Shown here: piece by piece, positions 47,728 through 59,199 of the stretch | Position numbering within the stretch: the stretch's first letter is position 1 | How the letters are laid out: every line of letters starts with the position of its first letter | Assembly: GCA_002914845.1 (NCBI GenBank) | Contig: JXTC01000086.1 | Coordinates: 420,177-484,176, forward strand | Direction of reading: 5' to 3' | DNA: 64,000 nucleotides | From: Trema orientale | Lineage: Eukaryota > Streptophyta > Magnoliopsida > Rosales > Cannabaceae | Position numbers and translations under genes: made by a program | Notes under the pieces: model-generated | The model's input: only the letters and a program-made list of their open reading frames with translations | What the model was told of the DNA's origin: nothing | Databases searched by the model: none

Positions 47728-50124
47728 CTCATGGTCTTGGCTAATTTATGTTGTATGTGGTATGATATTTTCATATATAATTGGATGACTAATTTTTGAG
47801 TTATAAATATATAGTTTTCAAATTGTTTTGAGATAATTAACCATACATATATTTTTTTTGAACCAAAAGATTTTCTAAAAAGTAACTGGATTTCCTACTG
47901 GGAGTTATATGCTTACCTCCATATTTTTTCTCCTTAGATAGTATTTAGTGCAACTTGGGTTATCAGCGAGTGGAGTACTAGGAGGTACTTTCTTTTTTTT
48001 TTTGGTAAATGGAGACTAGGAGGTACTTGACTTAAGTGGTTCATTTCTTGGTAATGTTTGGAGCTTAAGTCTCAATATTGTTCATATTTTGGATTTGCAG
48101 AACTTGTTTAGTATTAAGCCAAATTACTACTTTATTTTATGTCTGTAAATTTATACGTCGTACTTAGTACTTAATTATGTGTTGATAATAATGATGATGG
48201 TGGACTTAGATTTGATTATTAATTTTGCAACCAGTATCAATTTATGTTGGATGGTTATTACATAAATATATGATAAGTGCATTAGTTGTTCCACTACTTC
48301 TATAAATATCATTATTATTTAATTAGAAAATTTTTTGGATATTTTCCTAAATAAATTGGGAACTTTCAAATCATGTAATTACTAATTTTCCACTTACGCG
48401 AATTTGGGCCATGAAAAAAGAAAAAGTCAAGAAACTCTAGTTTTGCTTCAATGACTTGAATAACAAAGAATAATATATTCCTAGAATAAAATATCAGTAG
48501 AATAACACATCAGGGACTCACGAGCAATAGCGTGACAAAGGCCCTCCCATGAGAGCAAAAGGTGTGGAACATGATCCCACCTCCTTCCCCTCCTCATTAA
48601 TTTTTAACAAAAGTATTTAAGAAAAAAAAAAGAATAACACATCAGGGACCACATAACCCACAAACAACAAAAGACTTCACTTTAAACATATATATCTTGA
48701 ACCACAACACGGGATGCGACCATATGTTCCTAGCAGTCAAGTTGTTATGCGACAAAAAAATAAATAAATAAAAGCGTCATATATCACCCATTAGTGACAG
48801 ACACAAGGACGGAAAAAAAAAAGGGGGAAACGACAACATGATAGAAAAAAATCTTAAGGAAACGACAACATGATAGAAAAAAATCTTAAGGAAAAATTCC
48901 ACCCGCAAGTTACCAAATCACCCAAACTTTCAGTATAAAATACTGGAGAATTAGCGAAATGGAAAATGCTCACACCATTCCTCCAAGCCAAAAAAAACAA
49001 AAAAAAAACACATAATAATAATAATCTCACATCACTCATCGGCCATTTTTGTCAATTAAAAAAAATAAAAAGAGGGAAAAATGTTACTGACAGGGTTAAG
49101 ATTTACAAAATGATGGCTGCTTCTATTTTTTGGGAATTCCGTAATTTTGTCACCCTATGTAAGCAAGAGATTGAGGATTATAGGTAATGAGGAGTATGCG
49201 TTAAGCCGAAACAAAAAATAGTATAAAACATATAGGAAAATACCCTTTTGCCCTTTGTTATTTGTCATGTAACATCACGTGATGCATGTTCCATTCAAAA
49301 TTGGACAGACATTAATAAAAAGTATTTTTGGCAACATCGATTTTTTGGGTAGCCAAATATCTAAATTTAAAAGTCAAGGGCCACAGTGGGACAAAGGTGA
49401 AACTTTGGAGGCCTAAATAGCCTTTTAACCCTTTTCTTTTCTATCCATTTTGCAAAGTCATAGGATATATTTGTCTTTACCAGACCAATGTACAAGTCGT
49501 ATCTTGTTTAAGTTGAACGTATAATGCACCCATTAAAAACTATTTACGGTCAGTGGTCATTTAGCAATACTATTTGTATATCTTAGGTCACAGCGGCATG
49601 AGGAGGCTAAGGGGCTATTTATCCAATTACACAAGTCTTCTAGTAAAAATTCTATTTCATTCAAAAAAAAAAAATCTATTTCATTCTAATTTTGTCTTTT
49701 CTCAAATTTTCTTTTCCGGGCCGGGATACTTCCATAATGGCAGCTCCTAAAGCAGGAATTTCTAATATAGCAGTTGATTTAGACTTTTTAGAGAATTGGT
49801 TGTTTTATCCCAATTACTCTCTAATTAAAATCAACCATTATAAAAATGAGGAAAATAAAAGTACAACAGGGGATTTCATATATAACACCGCTAACAAAAT
49901 TATAACTTTTTTAACTGCCAAAAAGTAAAATAAAAACAGAAACAAAACAAAACAAGCACCGTAAGTGACTCCCAACATAATTACTGTTTTGTTTTAACCG
50001 TAAATAGATTCCATAATACATTATTATTTTAATCCTAAAAGGAAATAAGGAGGAAGAAAGAATTCAAAGTTCGAATAAGCGTGATGATTACTCTATCGAT
50101 ATGCTATAACCATAATACTAAAAT
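47728..50124. other. Intergenic, no gene
   Basis: AT-rich. A direct repeat of 'gaaacgacaacatgatagaaa' units is at 48828-48893 (period about 34 bp). A frame at 49692-49928 has no recognisable domain. Confidence 0.35.
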
Positions 50125-53100
50125 CTATTCTGCGTCGACTACTTGACCTGGCTTAGAGGAACTTAAAAGATCATCTGATATTAAACATTCCGGTAAATCC
50201 TTCGGTGGTGGGGGAAGCGTAGACGATGGAGTGGGCCCATTCTCAACCATAAAAGTTGTAGCCAAGCCCCATGGTACGTGCATGTCCAAATGGCAGTGCA
50301 TCAGCCATACACCTGTATAGTTTAATTATCATATAACAAAATAATAATAATAACAACAACGATAACAATAATAATCTTAAAATTAAGATTAAGATTAATT
50401 ATTTTTAATATTTAACCTGGATTATTAGCTTGGAATCTGATGACTGCCCATCCCCCAGTTGGGACAGCCATGGTGTTGCGAATATGTGGATTAACGAGGT
50501 TGAATTTCTTTTCATCCCGACGAGGATCGTAATTGCCAAAACCTTGGGCCAACACGTGGAAGTTGAAGCCGTGGAGGTGAATCGGGTGGGTTTCGATCGA
50601 TATAAAAGCAGTATTCTGGAACACAATTTGCACTACGTCGTTGTACTTCAACCTCTTCGCAGTTGTCCCTTTTGGCGCGTATATCGTCGTTAGGTCGGAC
50701 TTCAAGCTTGGCTCCGTGTAGTCGAACCTGGACGGAGGATAGTTTGGAAAATCAGTGTACGTTCCGCCCACACCAGAATAGAATGCCTCCAACATAGACA
50801 GCGTCTCCGGAAACACAAACGAGTGATTGTTCATGGCCGCAGATATCTTCTGCTCCGATGGGCCCTCACAAGTGGCATCCCCCGGTTTGCAAGGGATGAG
50901 GTTTAGCCCTATGGTCACAAACATGTGTTCGTCCACGTGGAGTGGGACTGGGACCCATTTGGGCCCCTCGGTAAGCCCCGTTAGGTTGCTAAAGAATGTG
51001 AAGGCTGTAGAGGTGTCATTGAAGGCTGGCAGGGCCACCTTATTTACAGGGTTCGATGATGGCGTGTGTCCCTCATAGTCATAGACGAGAATTCCCCTTG
51101 ATATTGTTCTGTTGATAGGGGGGTCACCGGGGACAGTAATGTATGGCTGAGCTGCTATTTGGTAAGACCCCACTGATTGGTTGCTAGTGAGGAGGACATC
51201 GGCGGTTTGGCCCGGGGCAATGGCAACAATGTCGGTCACATAGTGGTTTGTGTAGATAGCGTCGACCGCAACAACTGTCAACGTGTGATTGGCTATTTTG
51301 AAAAAGAGCGGATTATAGAGTGCAGCATTGATTATACGCAGCAAGTAGGTCTTTCCTGGCACCACCTTGAGCTTGTATGTATCTGTTAATTAATATTTTG
51401 AAATAAGGTCGGTTAATATTTAAAACGACAAGTTATCTATCGGGTCTAGTTAGTTTCAAATTCATTTTTAGATACTTCTTTTTATTAATTGATTGTTTGC
51501 ATGCATTATACAATCGATTAACTCGTGAACTCCTATTATTTAATTACAAAATATCGTTAAATGTCATCAACAAGTCAGCTGTTTCATAACTTAGTACACG
51601 AAATTTAAGATTAGATTTTGGTACCTTAAAGACTACTAATTTTTTTAGACTACTAATTTTTTTAGTCTTCAATATAGGGATACCGCATTTAATTGTAAAT
51701 TAATAAATTAAACTGATCTACACATAAGATACAACAACAAACACAAAGAGCTAGAATTAGTTGTGTCCAATATAATAACGATACCATATATGTAAGTGAC
51801 ATCTCCATTTTCACGTACCATGTTCATAGCATGCGTAAAAGTCACCTGTTTTTCCATTTATAGTAAAAGCATCAGAGAAGTTAGGAGTATGACCCCTAGC
51901 AAGACCCTGTTTCTCAACGTCAACCACATTAGCATTCCACCACTCACCTGAAATAATTGTATTTGTATGCATCAAAATATGCTTAGCACCGTATATTAAT
52001 AAAAATGAGCCATACAAATTCAAGTTTACAAGTGGTTTCCACACATTTACAAGTTGTGTATCAAGAACTCAGCACTTTTAGTATTACTCTTTTTGATAGT
52101 ATGATATGTAATATTAGGGAAGTTAAATCGTCTATTCAAAATCTTTGTCTTAATCTATGTCCACCTTATCACAGCTTGCCAGCCATTTGATAAAACTCAA
52201 AAAGCATTTTATCATAATTAACTTTTGTTCTGTCGCTTGTTTTCTTTCTGCTCACAGGTTTCTATCCTAGATCCACTATTATTTAACTAAGACCTTAGCA
52301 TTCCAATTCTCGGCAAGAATTTAGGACTTTTTTCCTTTTCCAGATTAGTTTTCTACACAACATCTCAGAATATATTGAAATTTGGACGATCTCACGTTAC
52401 AAATCTCCTCGTGGTTATTTAATTCTTTAATTTATATCGGTATTAATGCTTTTATATATATATATATATTATATATTATCCAAATTTGATTGAGGTTTTC
52501 GTCAAAATTCTTATAAATTGGGTCTAATTCAAGTTTAAGTAAAAATTTGCTAAATTCTTTACCTTTGGTATAAAATTTATTCTTGAATTAAGAGTTTTCT
52601 TTCTTATTTTTCAAGCCGTGGGTACTCTATTTTATGAGTGTTATTTCAATGACATGTTCCTAGATTCCGTGTTTTTATTTCTTTTAATTATTATTATTTT
52701 TTTTGCTGGAGGGTTCCGTAATTTGTTTAAGGCTTTGGAACATTATTATAGTCAGTCTATAATTTGTTAATTTTCTGTGCTGGCTTTGAGATTTTTATTT
52801 TATTTTATTAAACTTAATTTTAAACCTAAACGTAATTTTGAAATAGACTTTTAATGGAAAGTGGAGAATTTTTAGAATGAACGATAAATCAAAATCTAAC
52901 TCTGTTAAGTGTTTTTTGACTTTTTCTTTTCTTTTCTTTTTTTTGTGACAGGACATGTTGTGTAATGATGGACAGAGAATTGAGATGAAGATTTTAGACG
53001 GGGCATTTGAGTTCAATAATTAAGAGCACAAAGCATTTGCACTTTAATATCACAAATGTTTAAAACCCAAAAGCTTTGAATACCAACTACGTCTCCTGCA

Positions 53101-55476
53101 AGTACGAGTGTTTCACTATCACTATCCTTTTACGTTTTTTTTTTATAATTATTAAATAAATTAAAGTTTAAACGACAACTTATGAAGTTGCCACAGTGAG
53201 TTAAATGGTCATATAACTTTAGGGTGGCTCTATTCCTAATCACTTCCCCCCCCCCCTCCTTCGCACCCATTTTCTAAATAGACACCTCACACAATTTTTA
53301 ATTTCTTTTCATACATCTTTTAAATTTTTATTTAGTACAAAAATGCCCATTAATAAATATTTTCAAAATATTTCTTTCCTACCCTCTAAATAGTAAATAT
53401 TTTATTATCCGCTAGTTTTTTAAATCTAACTATTTCTCTCTCTATTTTCTATTCTACAAGATTTTGATGTATATTTCTTCTTTGGTGGTGAAAATAAATA
53501 CCATAATTTTTTTAGCTAAAAATATTATGAAAAAGAGAAAAGAAGATCAAAAGCTTAATAAATGTTTTTTTTTTTTTCAATAAGTACCCTTTTTTATTCT
53601 ATGTTGAATAGAAAATAAAGCTTATATGATCCAAAACAATGGAATATAAGCAATTATCTTAAAAAAAAAAAAGAAACTAAATACTCATAGAGAAACTACA
53701 TATATACAAGAATATTATTTATGAAAGAAAGGAAAACTTGTTTTAAGCAAGTGTATATGCAGATTAGACCAAAAAAAAAAAGGAGAGTTGTTATTGCTAT
53801 TTTTCGATCAGTATTTTTTATAATTAATAAACAGCAAAATATTTATTTTCTTTAAGGAAAAAAAATCTAGTACAGAAGAGAATGGAAATTGCCATAGACA
53901 TATATAAACTAAACAAAGAAAAAAAAATAATAGAAACCTTAAAAAAAAATCATCAAATCCACAACACATACAATTCCCTATTTTTATAGGGAATAAGATT
54001 CCTAAAAATGAAACACACAAAATAAGAACAAAAATAAAACAAAATTAATTTTTCAGTTAAAAAAACTTTCCCTTTTAACATAAAAATTATACGTAAAATC
54101 AAAACCTTATTCCTAATCTTATTTAGTTCGTTCATCTATACTTAGTTATACAAATTGAATTTTGTAATTGATCTATTAATATTTATGGGGCATAATTTCA
54201 TATAAATGTACTATATAAGGTAAGTTTGAAGAGGTGGGCTAAGAAATAAAGTGTTATTGATTAGTGTTGTGCATAGGTATTTGGGTCAATTTAGACTAAG
54301 ATATTTTTATAAATAGCAATTTAATTAGAAAAGAATGGGAAAAGAAAAAAAAAAACGGGTGAAAATAGAGATAAGATAAATTAAGGCACTTATTATATTA
54401 CAACAGATTAAAGCAGCATATCTTACCCAATATGATAGGAACCTCCTTGTAGGGTGTAGGAAATGGGTAAGGATTTGGTTTCAAGGGATTGGGTTTCGGA
54501 TAAATGATGAGAGCTCCATGGACAGTTGCTCGGAGCCAGGAGGAGTGGGCGTGCCACCAAAGGGTTCCTTCTTGTCCCGTGACATTAAATTTATACTTAT
54601 AGCTATGACCAGGTCGTATGGGACATTGGGTAATATATTCTGCACCGTCTGCCCATCCACTAAGAAGTTGAAATATTCCATGCCTACATATATTAAAAAT
54701 GTGAACATAAAAAGGATCATTAATCAATATCGTCAAGAACGGAGAGAACTTGAGCCTAATCCCATCTTAATTTTACATAATTTTATATTTTTTGTCAAAA
54801 AAAAGCTCAACAATTTATATGGATTTATAATTTTTTAACTTAAATTTTAAGAGAAAAAAAAAAATTGCCCTCTCAGTCATTGACATTTGACGAAATTGGA
54901 GAATCGTTTTTTTTCTTGCCGAAGGAAGAAATTAGAGAATCTGATAATGAGAATAGTACTACTGGGTCCAATGAGATTAGTTGACTAAAGAACATACAAT
55001 AGAGGAATCTACAGCTACATATGTAATTACCAGTGAAGACTTATGTTGTAGGGCGACTGATTGACAACGTGGATGACAAGGGTGTCACCGTCATGAACGC
55101 TTATAGTTGGGCCTGGTACGCTTCCATTTGCTGAAGTTACTACTTGGTCACTGCAGAGGTGGTTCACTGTCAGGTTTTTGATCTGCATACATCAATAATA
55201 ACACATAATTACCCTATCATCAACGACTTAAAATGATCTCTAGTCCTGCTAGGTAGCTTGTTAAAATCAAGAAGTAAAATCAAGTAATTTGCTAAATAGA
55301 TGAAAAAATTTTAAGAAAACTAGAGGGGGGGGAGAAAAATAAACGCGAAGTGGGAGAGCAAAAAAATTAAAAGGAATTACGTATAAAGAATGCTCCACTA
55401 CTGTGGCCGAGGCTATTGAAGAAGCCAAGACAGCTAATACACAAACCACCAAGAACGGAGAGATTGATTTGGCCAT
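50125..55476 (-). CDS. Laccase LacB, complete six-exon gene
   Basis: Secreted multicopper oxidase coupling one-electron oxidation of phenolics to reduction of O2 to water. Exons: 55476-55381, 55182-55031, 54683-54427, 51947-51819, 51382-50417, 50312-50125; all introns GT/AG, phases consistent, 1,788 nt, 595 aa, usual for plant laccases (550-600). Signal peptide [20 protein letters not shown] with likely cleavage after IASA (residue 24). Copper motifs: L1 [15 protein letters not shown] (82-96), L2 WWHAH (125-129), L3 HPIHLHG (477-483), L4 [12 protein letters not shown] (539-550), with type 1 Cys540 and axial position Leu550. Several N-glycosylation sequons. Introns are 198, 347, 2479, 436 and 104 bp. 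The sequence resembles the LAC14/15-type clade by eye; a tree is needed. Close paralogue of LacA in exons 1-3. Confidence 0.96.
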
Positions 55477-55562
55477 GTTGAAAACTAAAGTATGCTCATT
55501 CTAAGATGCCGGAAAGCTTTTCTCTTGGTGAAACGATGATATGATCTGAGCTTTGATGGTTT

Positions 55563-55575
55563 ATTATATATAAAA
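55563..55575 (-). promoter_or_regulatory. TATA box of LacB
   Basis: TTTTATATATAATAAACC on the minus strand, about 90 bases upstream of the ATG. Confidence 0.55.
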
Positions 55576-55804
55576 GAATGGGACCACATATTTCTGTTTT
55601 TAATGCTATACTGTCGTCTCTCTCATTATGACTTGGATTGTGGGCCAATTTCTTACTAAGATCCATTGTCAGCAAGTAAACTAAAAAATTAATAAAATAA
55701 ATTGTTTTTGAGGTAGGTGTACATGAAATAGATCAAAAATCAAGAGAGTAGGAAAAAGAAAACTGAGACCTACTTATTCTAATATATAGAAATATATATT
55801 TTTA

Positions 55805-56390
55805 TTTTAGTGAAATGATGATATGACCTCAGCCTGAGGGCTTCTTATACATATAATAATGGGATCACGTTTTTAATGCTATACATCCCATTATATCATT
55901 GTACGTTCTCCATTAAATTATTGGTACAATATATTGAAGGAGTTTGGTGGCAATTAGGTGGTTCCTAGGACTTGTCAGGAGTTGATAAGAGTTGGGCAAA
56001 GTTTTCATGTTAATCAGATAAGGAGAAGCCTTTGGAAGGTAGCTATTTTAGCAGGCTACTGGACACTTTGATTAGAAAGAAACGGAAGGATCTTTGAAGA
56101 AGAAAAAGAAGAAATGGTGTGGGACAGGGTTGGGTAGCTACTTGATTGTACAATGGGAAAAACTAAGGCTTTGCCTTTTCCAACTTAACTAGGGATTAGA
56201 GTTTCTTGATGCAATTTGTTTTTGTGTGTTTGCTTCGTGGATTTTTTATCTACCACCTTTGTATTCTAGTTCTTATTAATACTAAGCTCGTTTCTCATTA
56301 AAAAAAAAAAAGGCTATACATCTCATTATGATTTGTGGGCCAATTCAATATTCAGTCCATTTTATGCAATCAAACTTTACAAAAGTAGTG
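55805..56390 (-). repeat. Second copy of the laccase promoter, split by a LINE
   Basis: GTGAAATGATGATATGACCT, TAATGGGATCACG and TTTTTAATGCTATAC repeat, in the same order, blocks of the LacB upstream region (55530-55610). TCATTATGA..GTGGGCCAATT after the LINE matches 55623-55652. This is a duplicated promoter with no intact gene attached. Confidence 0.7.
55895..56312 (+). mobile_element. 5'-truncated LINE (3' end, 418 bp)
   Basis: It ends in a poly-A run at 56299-56311 and is flanked by a 17-bp duplication GCTATACATC(C/T)CATTAT at 55878-55894 and 56313-56329. A decayed plus-strand frame reads AGYWTL, stop, LERNGRIFEEEKEEMVWDR, the tail of the zinc-binding RT C-terminal region (W..WxERNxRIF) of plant LINEs. 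Stops show decay. Confidence 0.85.
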
Positions 56391-56909
56391 TAATTGTTTT
56401 GCAAGTTACTGAAAGTAGATCAACAATCAAAAGAGTGAAGTACAAGAAAACTAGCTAGAGGGAAAAAAGAAAAACGGGATTAAAAATGGGAGACTCAAGA
56501 AATTAAATCGATTACATATAAAGAAGAGAAATTTAGGTGGATGACCAAAATTTTAAATTTGATTAAGTAGATGTCCATTTTTAAAATTTTATAGCTAAAT
56601 GTCCAGGTAGATATATTTTTACACTTGGTAGATACACAGATATACCAATTTTAGTTAATGTTCTTAAATGCACTGGGTATATAATTTTTTATACTTGGTA
56701 TATAAAATTTTACACTTGGTATATATGCATATATACTGGACATTTTGCTATAACTTTTGACAAAGGGACATTTACTGAAATTAGGTCCCAAATTTGATCA
56801 TATTTCTATAAACCCCTATAAAGAATGCTCCACTATTGTAGACGAAGCCATTGAAGAAGCCGAAAGAGCTAAAACACAATCTAGCAAAATAACAGAGTGA
56901 CTTTTTCAT
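56390..56909 (-). pseudogene. Laccase first-exon pseudogene, interrupted by a MITE
   Basis: Minus strand from ATG at 56909: the sequence aligns to exon 1 of LacA/LacB (GGCTTCTTCAATGGCTTC..., GTGGAGCATTCTTTATA) but has frame-breaking changes after about codon 6, so it cannot encode the signal peptide. Exactly at the TTATAT|GT splice donor it is interrupted by a 291-bp MITE (56526-56816). Beyond it, 56525-56400 resembles LacA intron 1. No exon 2 follows; instead the duplicated promoter begins. The remainder of the copy was lost, probably by unequal exchange. Confidence 0.8.
56526..56816. mobile_element. Mutator-like MITE, copy 2 (291 bp)
   Basis: Same element as 1413-1704, in the same orientation. 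The perfect 9-bp duplication TATAAAGAA is at 56517-56525 and 56817-56825. It sits in the pseudogene's exon 1/intron 1 border. Confidence 0.9.
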
Positions 56910-56939
56910 GGTATATTAGCTCCTATTCTATTGATTTTC

Positions 56940-58314
56940 TTTGAGCCCACTTGGGCTAGCCCATCAGAGGGGTGGAGATTGGTATTAGTTTGGAAAATTA
57001 ATTCCTGTGAGTTATTTTTTTTATTTGTAATAAATAGTAATCATTAATGAAATCCCAATTTTCAAGGGAAAAAAAAAAACTACTGATTTTCTTACACCTA
57101 TTAGGCCTTTACCAATGTCCAAACAGAACATTAAAAAAATGTCCACACAGAAAACACATTAAAAAAACACGTCATGTGCCTTTTATTTCAAGGTTTTCAA
57201 ATTTCAATTTTTTTTTTTCGGTTAATATTGATAAATGGGCTAACGTATGGTTGAAAGAAAATAAACAAGTCAGAGACTTGAATGCCAAAAAGAAAAGGCT
57301 GGGGACCAGTGCCAAAGCATTGGAAGTTTAGGGACCGTTGGCGTCATTTACCCTTTGAAAATGAAGGATCTTGCACAGATTTTGAGAGAGAGAAAATTTT
57401 ATACGGTCCAACTTCCCTTTAATTTAATACTGACTGGTAGAAGATTACGACTGTTTGCTTTTCTCTTGTCCTATCTATGCTTTTTTTTTTTCGTTTTTTT
57501 TTTAGGAAAATTTTTTAAAAATTATTGGTTGTGCACGTTGTCAGCACTGACAAGACCTTTACTTTACTTTTTCCGAAAATTATTTTTCAGCTTTTTTTTT
57601 TTCTTTTTTTACTGTCTTCATTTATGGACATGTCAATGGTAGCCCCTGATTTTGCCCTTACATAGGGCCCTCTTCTATAAACTGTAGAATGTGTACCGGA
57701 TGGATTAAGTCATTAAACGGATAATTAGGTATCTCATAAGATGCACCGCTCCACACCGAATCAATGCCTATTTAGACTGAAAAAAAAGACTTTTGTTAAA
57801 ATTTCCTTTTTCTTCCTTCCAAGTTTGAATCCGGTATTTAATAAACGATAACAAGAGCTACAATTGGTGATAATTATGTCTAAAATCCTCTCAAAATTTC
57901 CAGCAAAAAGTATCACCAGGAACTATGGAAAATTGAAAAAAAAAAAGAAAAGGAAAAAAATGCACCGGAAGGACAGGTAGAGAAATCGATAAAGGAAGAA
58001 TTTCAAATCAATGAGATTGTGGAAAAAATTTGGGATACTAGCTGTGTAAAGTTTGAATTACCTGCTTGTATCGATCATTGGGTCAATTTATTTACGTGTA
58101 GGCATTTTTTTTAACGATTTTATGTCAGTTTATTTATTTGTTTTTATTCTAAATAACTAAATAAGATTGCATTAATTTTTTTGGATTTTTTCTTCCTGAA
58201 CTAAACATGTGGTGGATAAGTAGAATCCGGGTGGCAAATGTTAGATATACATAATGGATAATTAAGCTAAATACCATCTTAAAATCTATCATACTAAATT
58301 GTCAAGAAAAAATT
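56940..58314. other. Intergenic, no gene
   Basis: 56940-57080 resembles a worn SINE tail (TTTGTAATAAATAGTAATCA). Frames at 57047-57331 and 57355-57642 run through homopolymers and show no domain. Confidence 0.35.
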
Positions 58315-58746
58315 TGTTGAGAGAAAACTCGTGACTATCATAAATCTATTGTATTTAATAGCAAAGGATGTGATCACATAAACAGAAGCAATTAATTAAT
58401 TAGAGTCCGAGGGCAGAAGGTTTTCAATGGCCAAAATACTCTATATATGCTCAATGAGAACTCTCTCTGTTGATGGAGGCAGAGGAGAAGAGCGTACGTT
58501 CTATTTGGCTTAGGGACCAAAACGTAATAGTTACGTTTTTATGTACTAGTAGCCAATAAAGACCCCATCAATTCTTATTGGACTAGAATTAGGTAACCAT
58601 ACATTACACAGTCCATACTTAATAGGAATGTTCTAAGTCCATAATTAGATCACTTAATGGCCACATTTAATTAGACAGCCCTAATATATATAATTGTTAT
58701 AAAAAACGTATAGCCCACATAGGTTATACACGTGTATACCCCAATA
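58315..58746 (-). mobile_element. Probable 3' LTR of the second copia element
   Basis: On the minus strand it begins near TATTGGGGTATACACG (a one-base change from TGTTGGGG), preceded by the purine-rich 'aagtaagagat', and ends TTTCTCTCAACA. Position and orientation fit the copia proteins at 59200-61688. No 5' LTR remains to compare. Confidence 0.5.
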
Positions 58747-59199
58747 ATCTCTTACTTAGGCTATATGAGTTTTTCTGAAACAATTATAATGAAAACTTGA
58801 GTGCGCACTTTATTGCTGCCTATTAATAAATTATTCATTAAGACAATCTGAATCATCTTGTATATCAACATGAAACCAAAGTGGCCTTTATTGCACTTAG
58901 GTGGGCAACTAAACCTATCAATGATTATAAATCAATATACACAGTGACACAGATCAAGTATGGATATGTGGCATAGAAATTACACGAAAAGTAATCTTAC
59001 ATGCTTATTTCTATTTGGTCCTACTTTATGATTCCAACGAATCAATCTTAGTCTTTCATTTTATGCAAAACCGCAACTTTATGCAAAACTGCATATAGAA
59101 GAAAATAAAATATAAATTCTGAGTATAAAAAAAAACCATCATTTTATTGATATCAAATAATAAATATGTCTATCACAAGAGAACTTGTAAAATCTAACT
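58747..59199 (-). other. 3' untranslated part of the second copia element
   Basis: AT-rich spacer between RNase H and the probable 3' LTR. No other feature. Confidence 0.4.
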
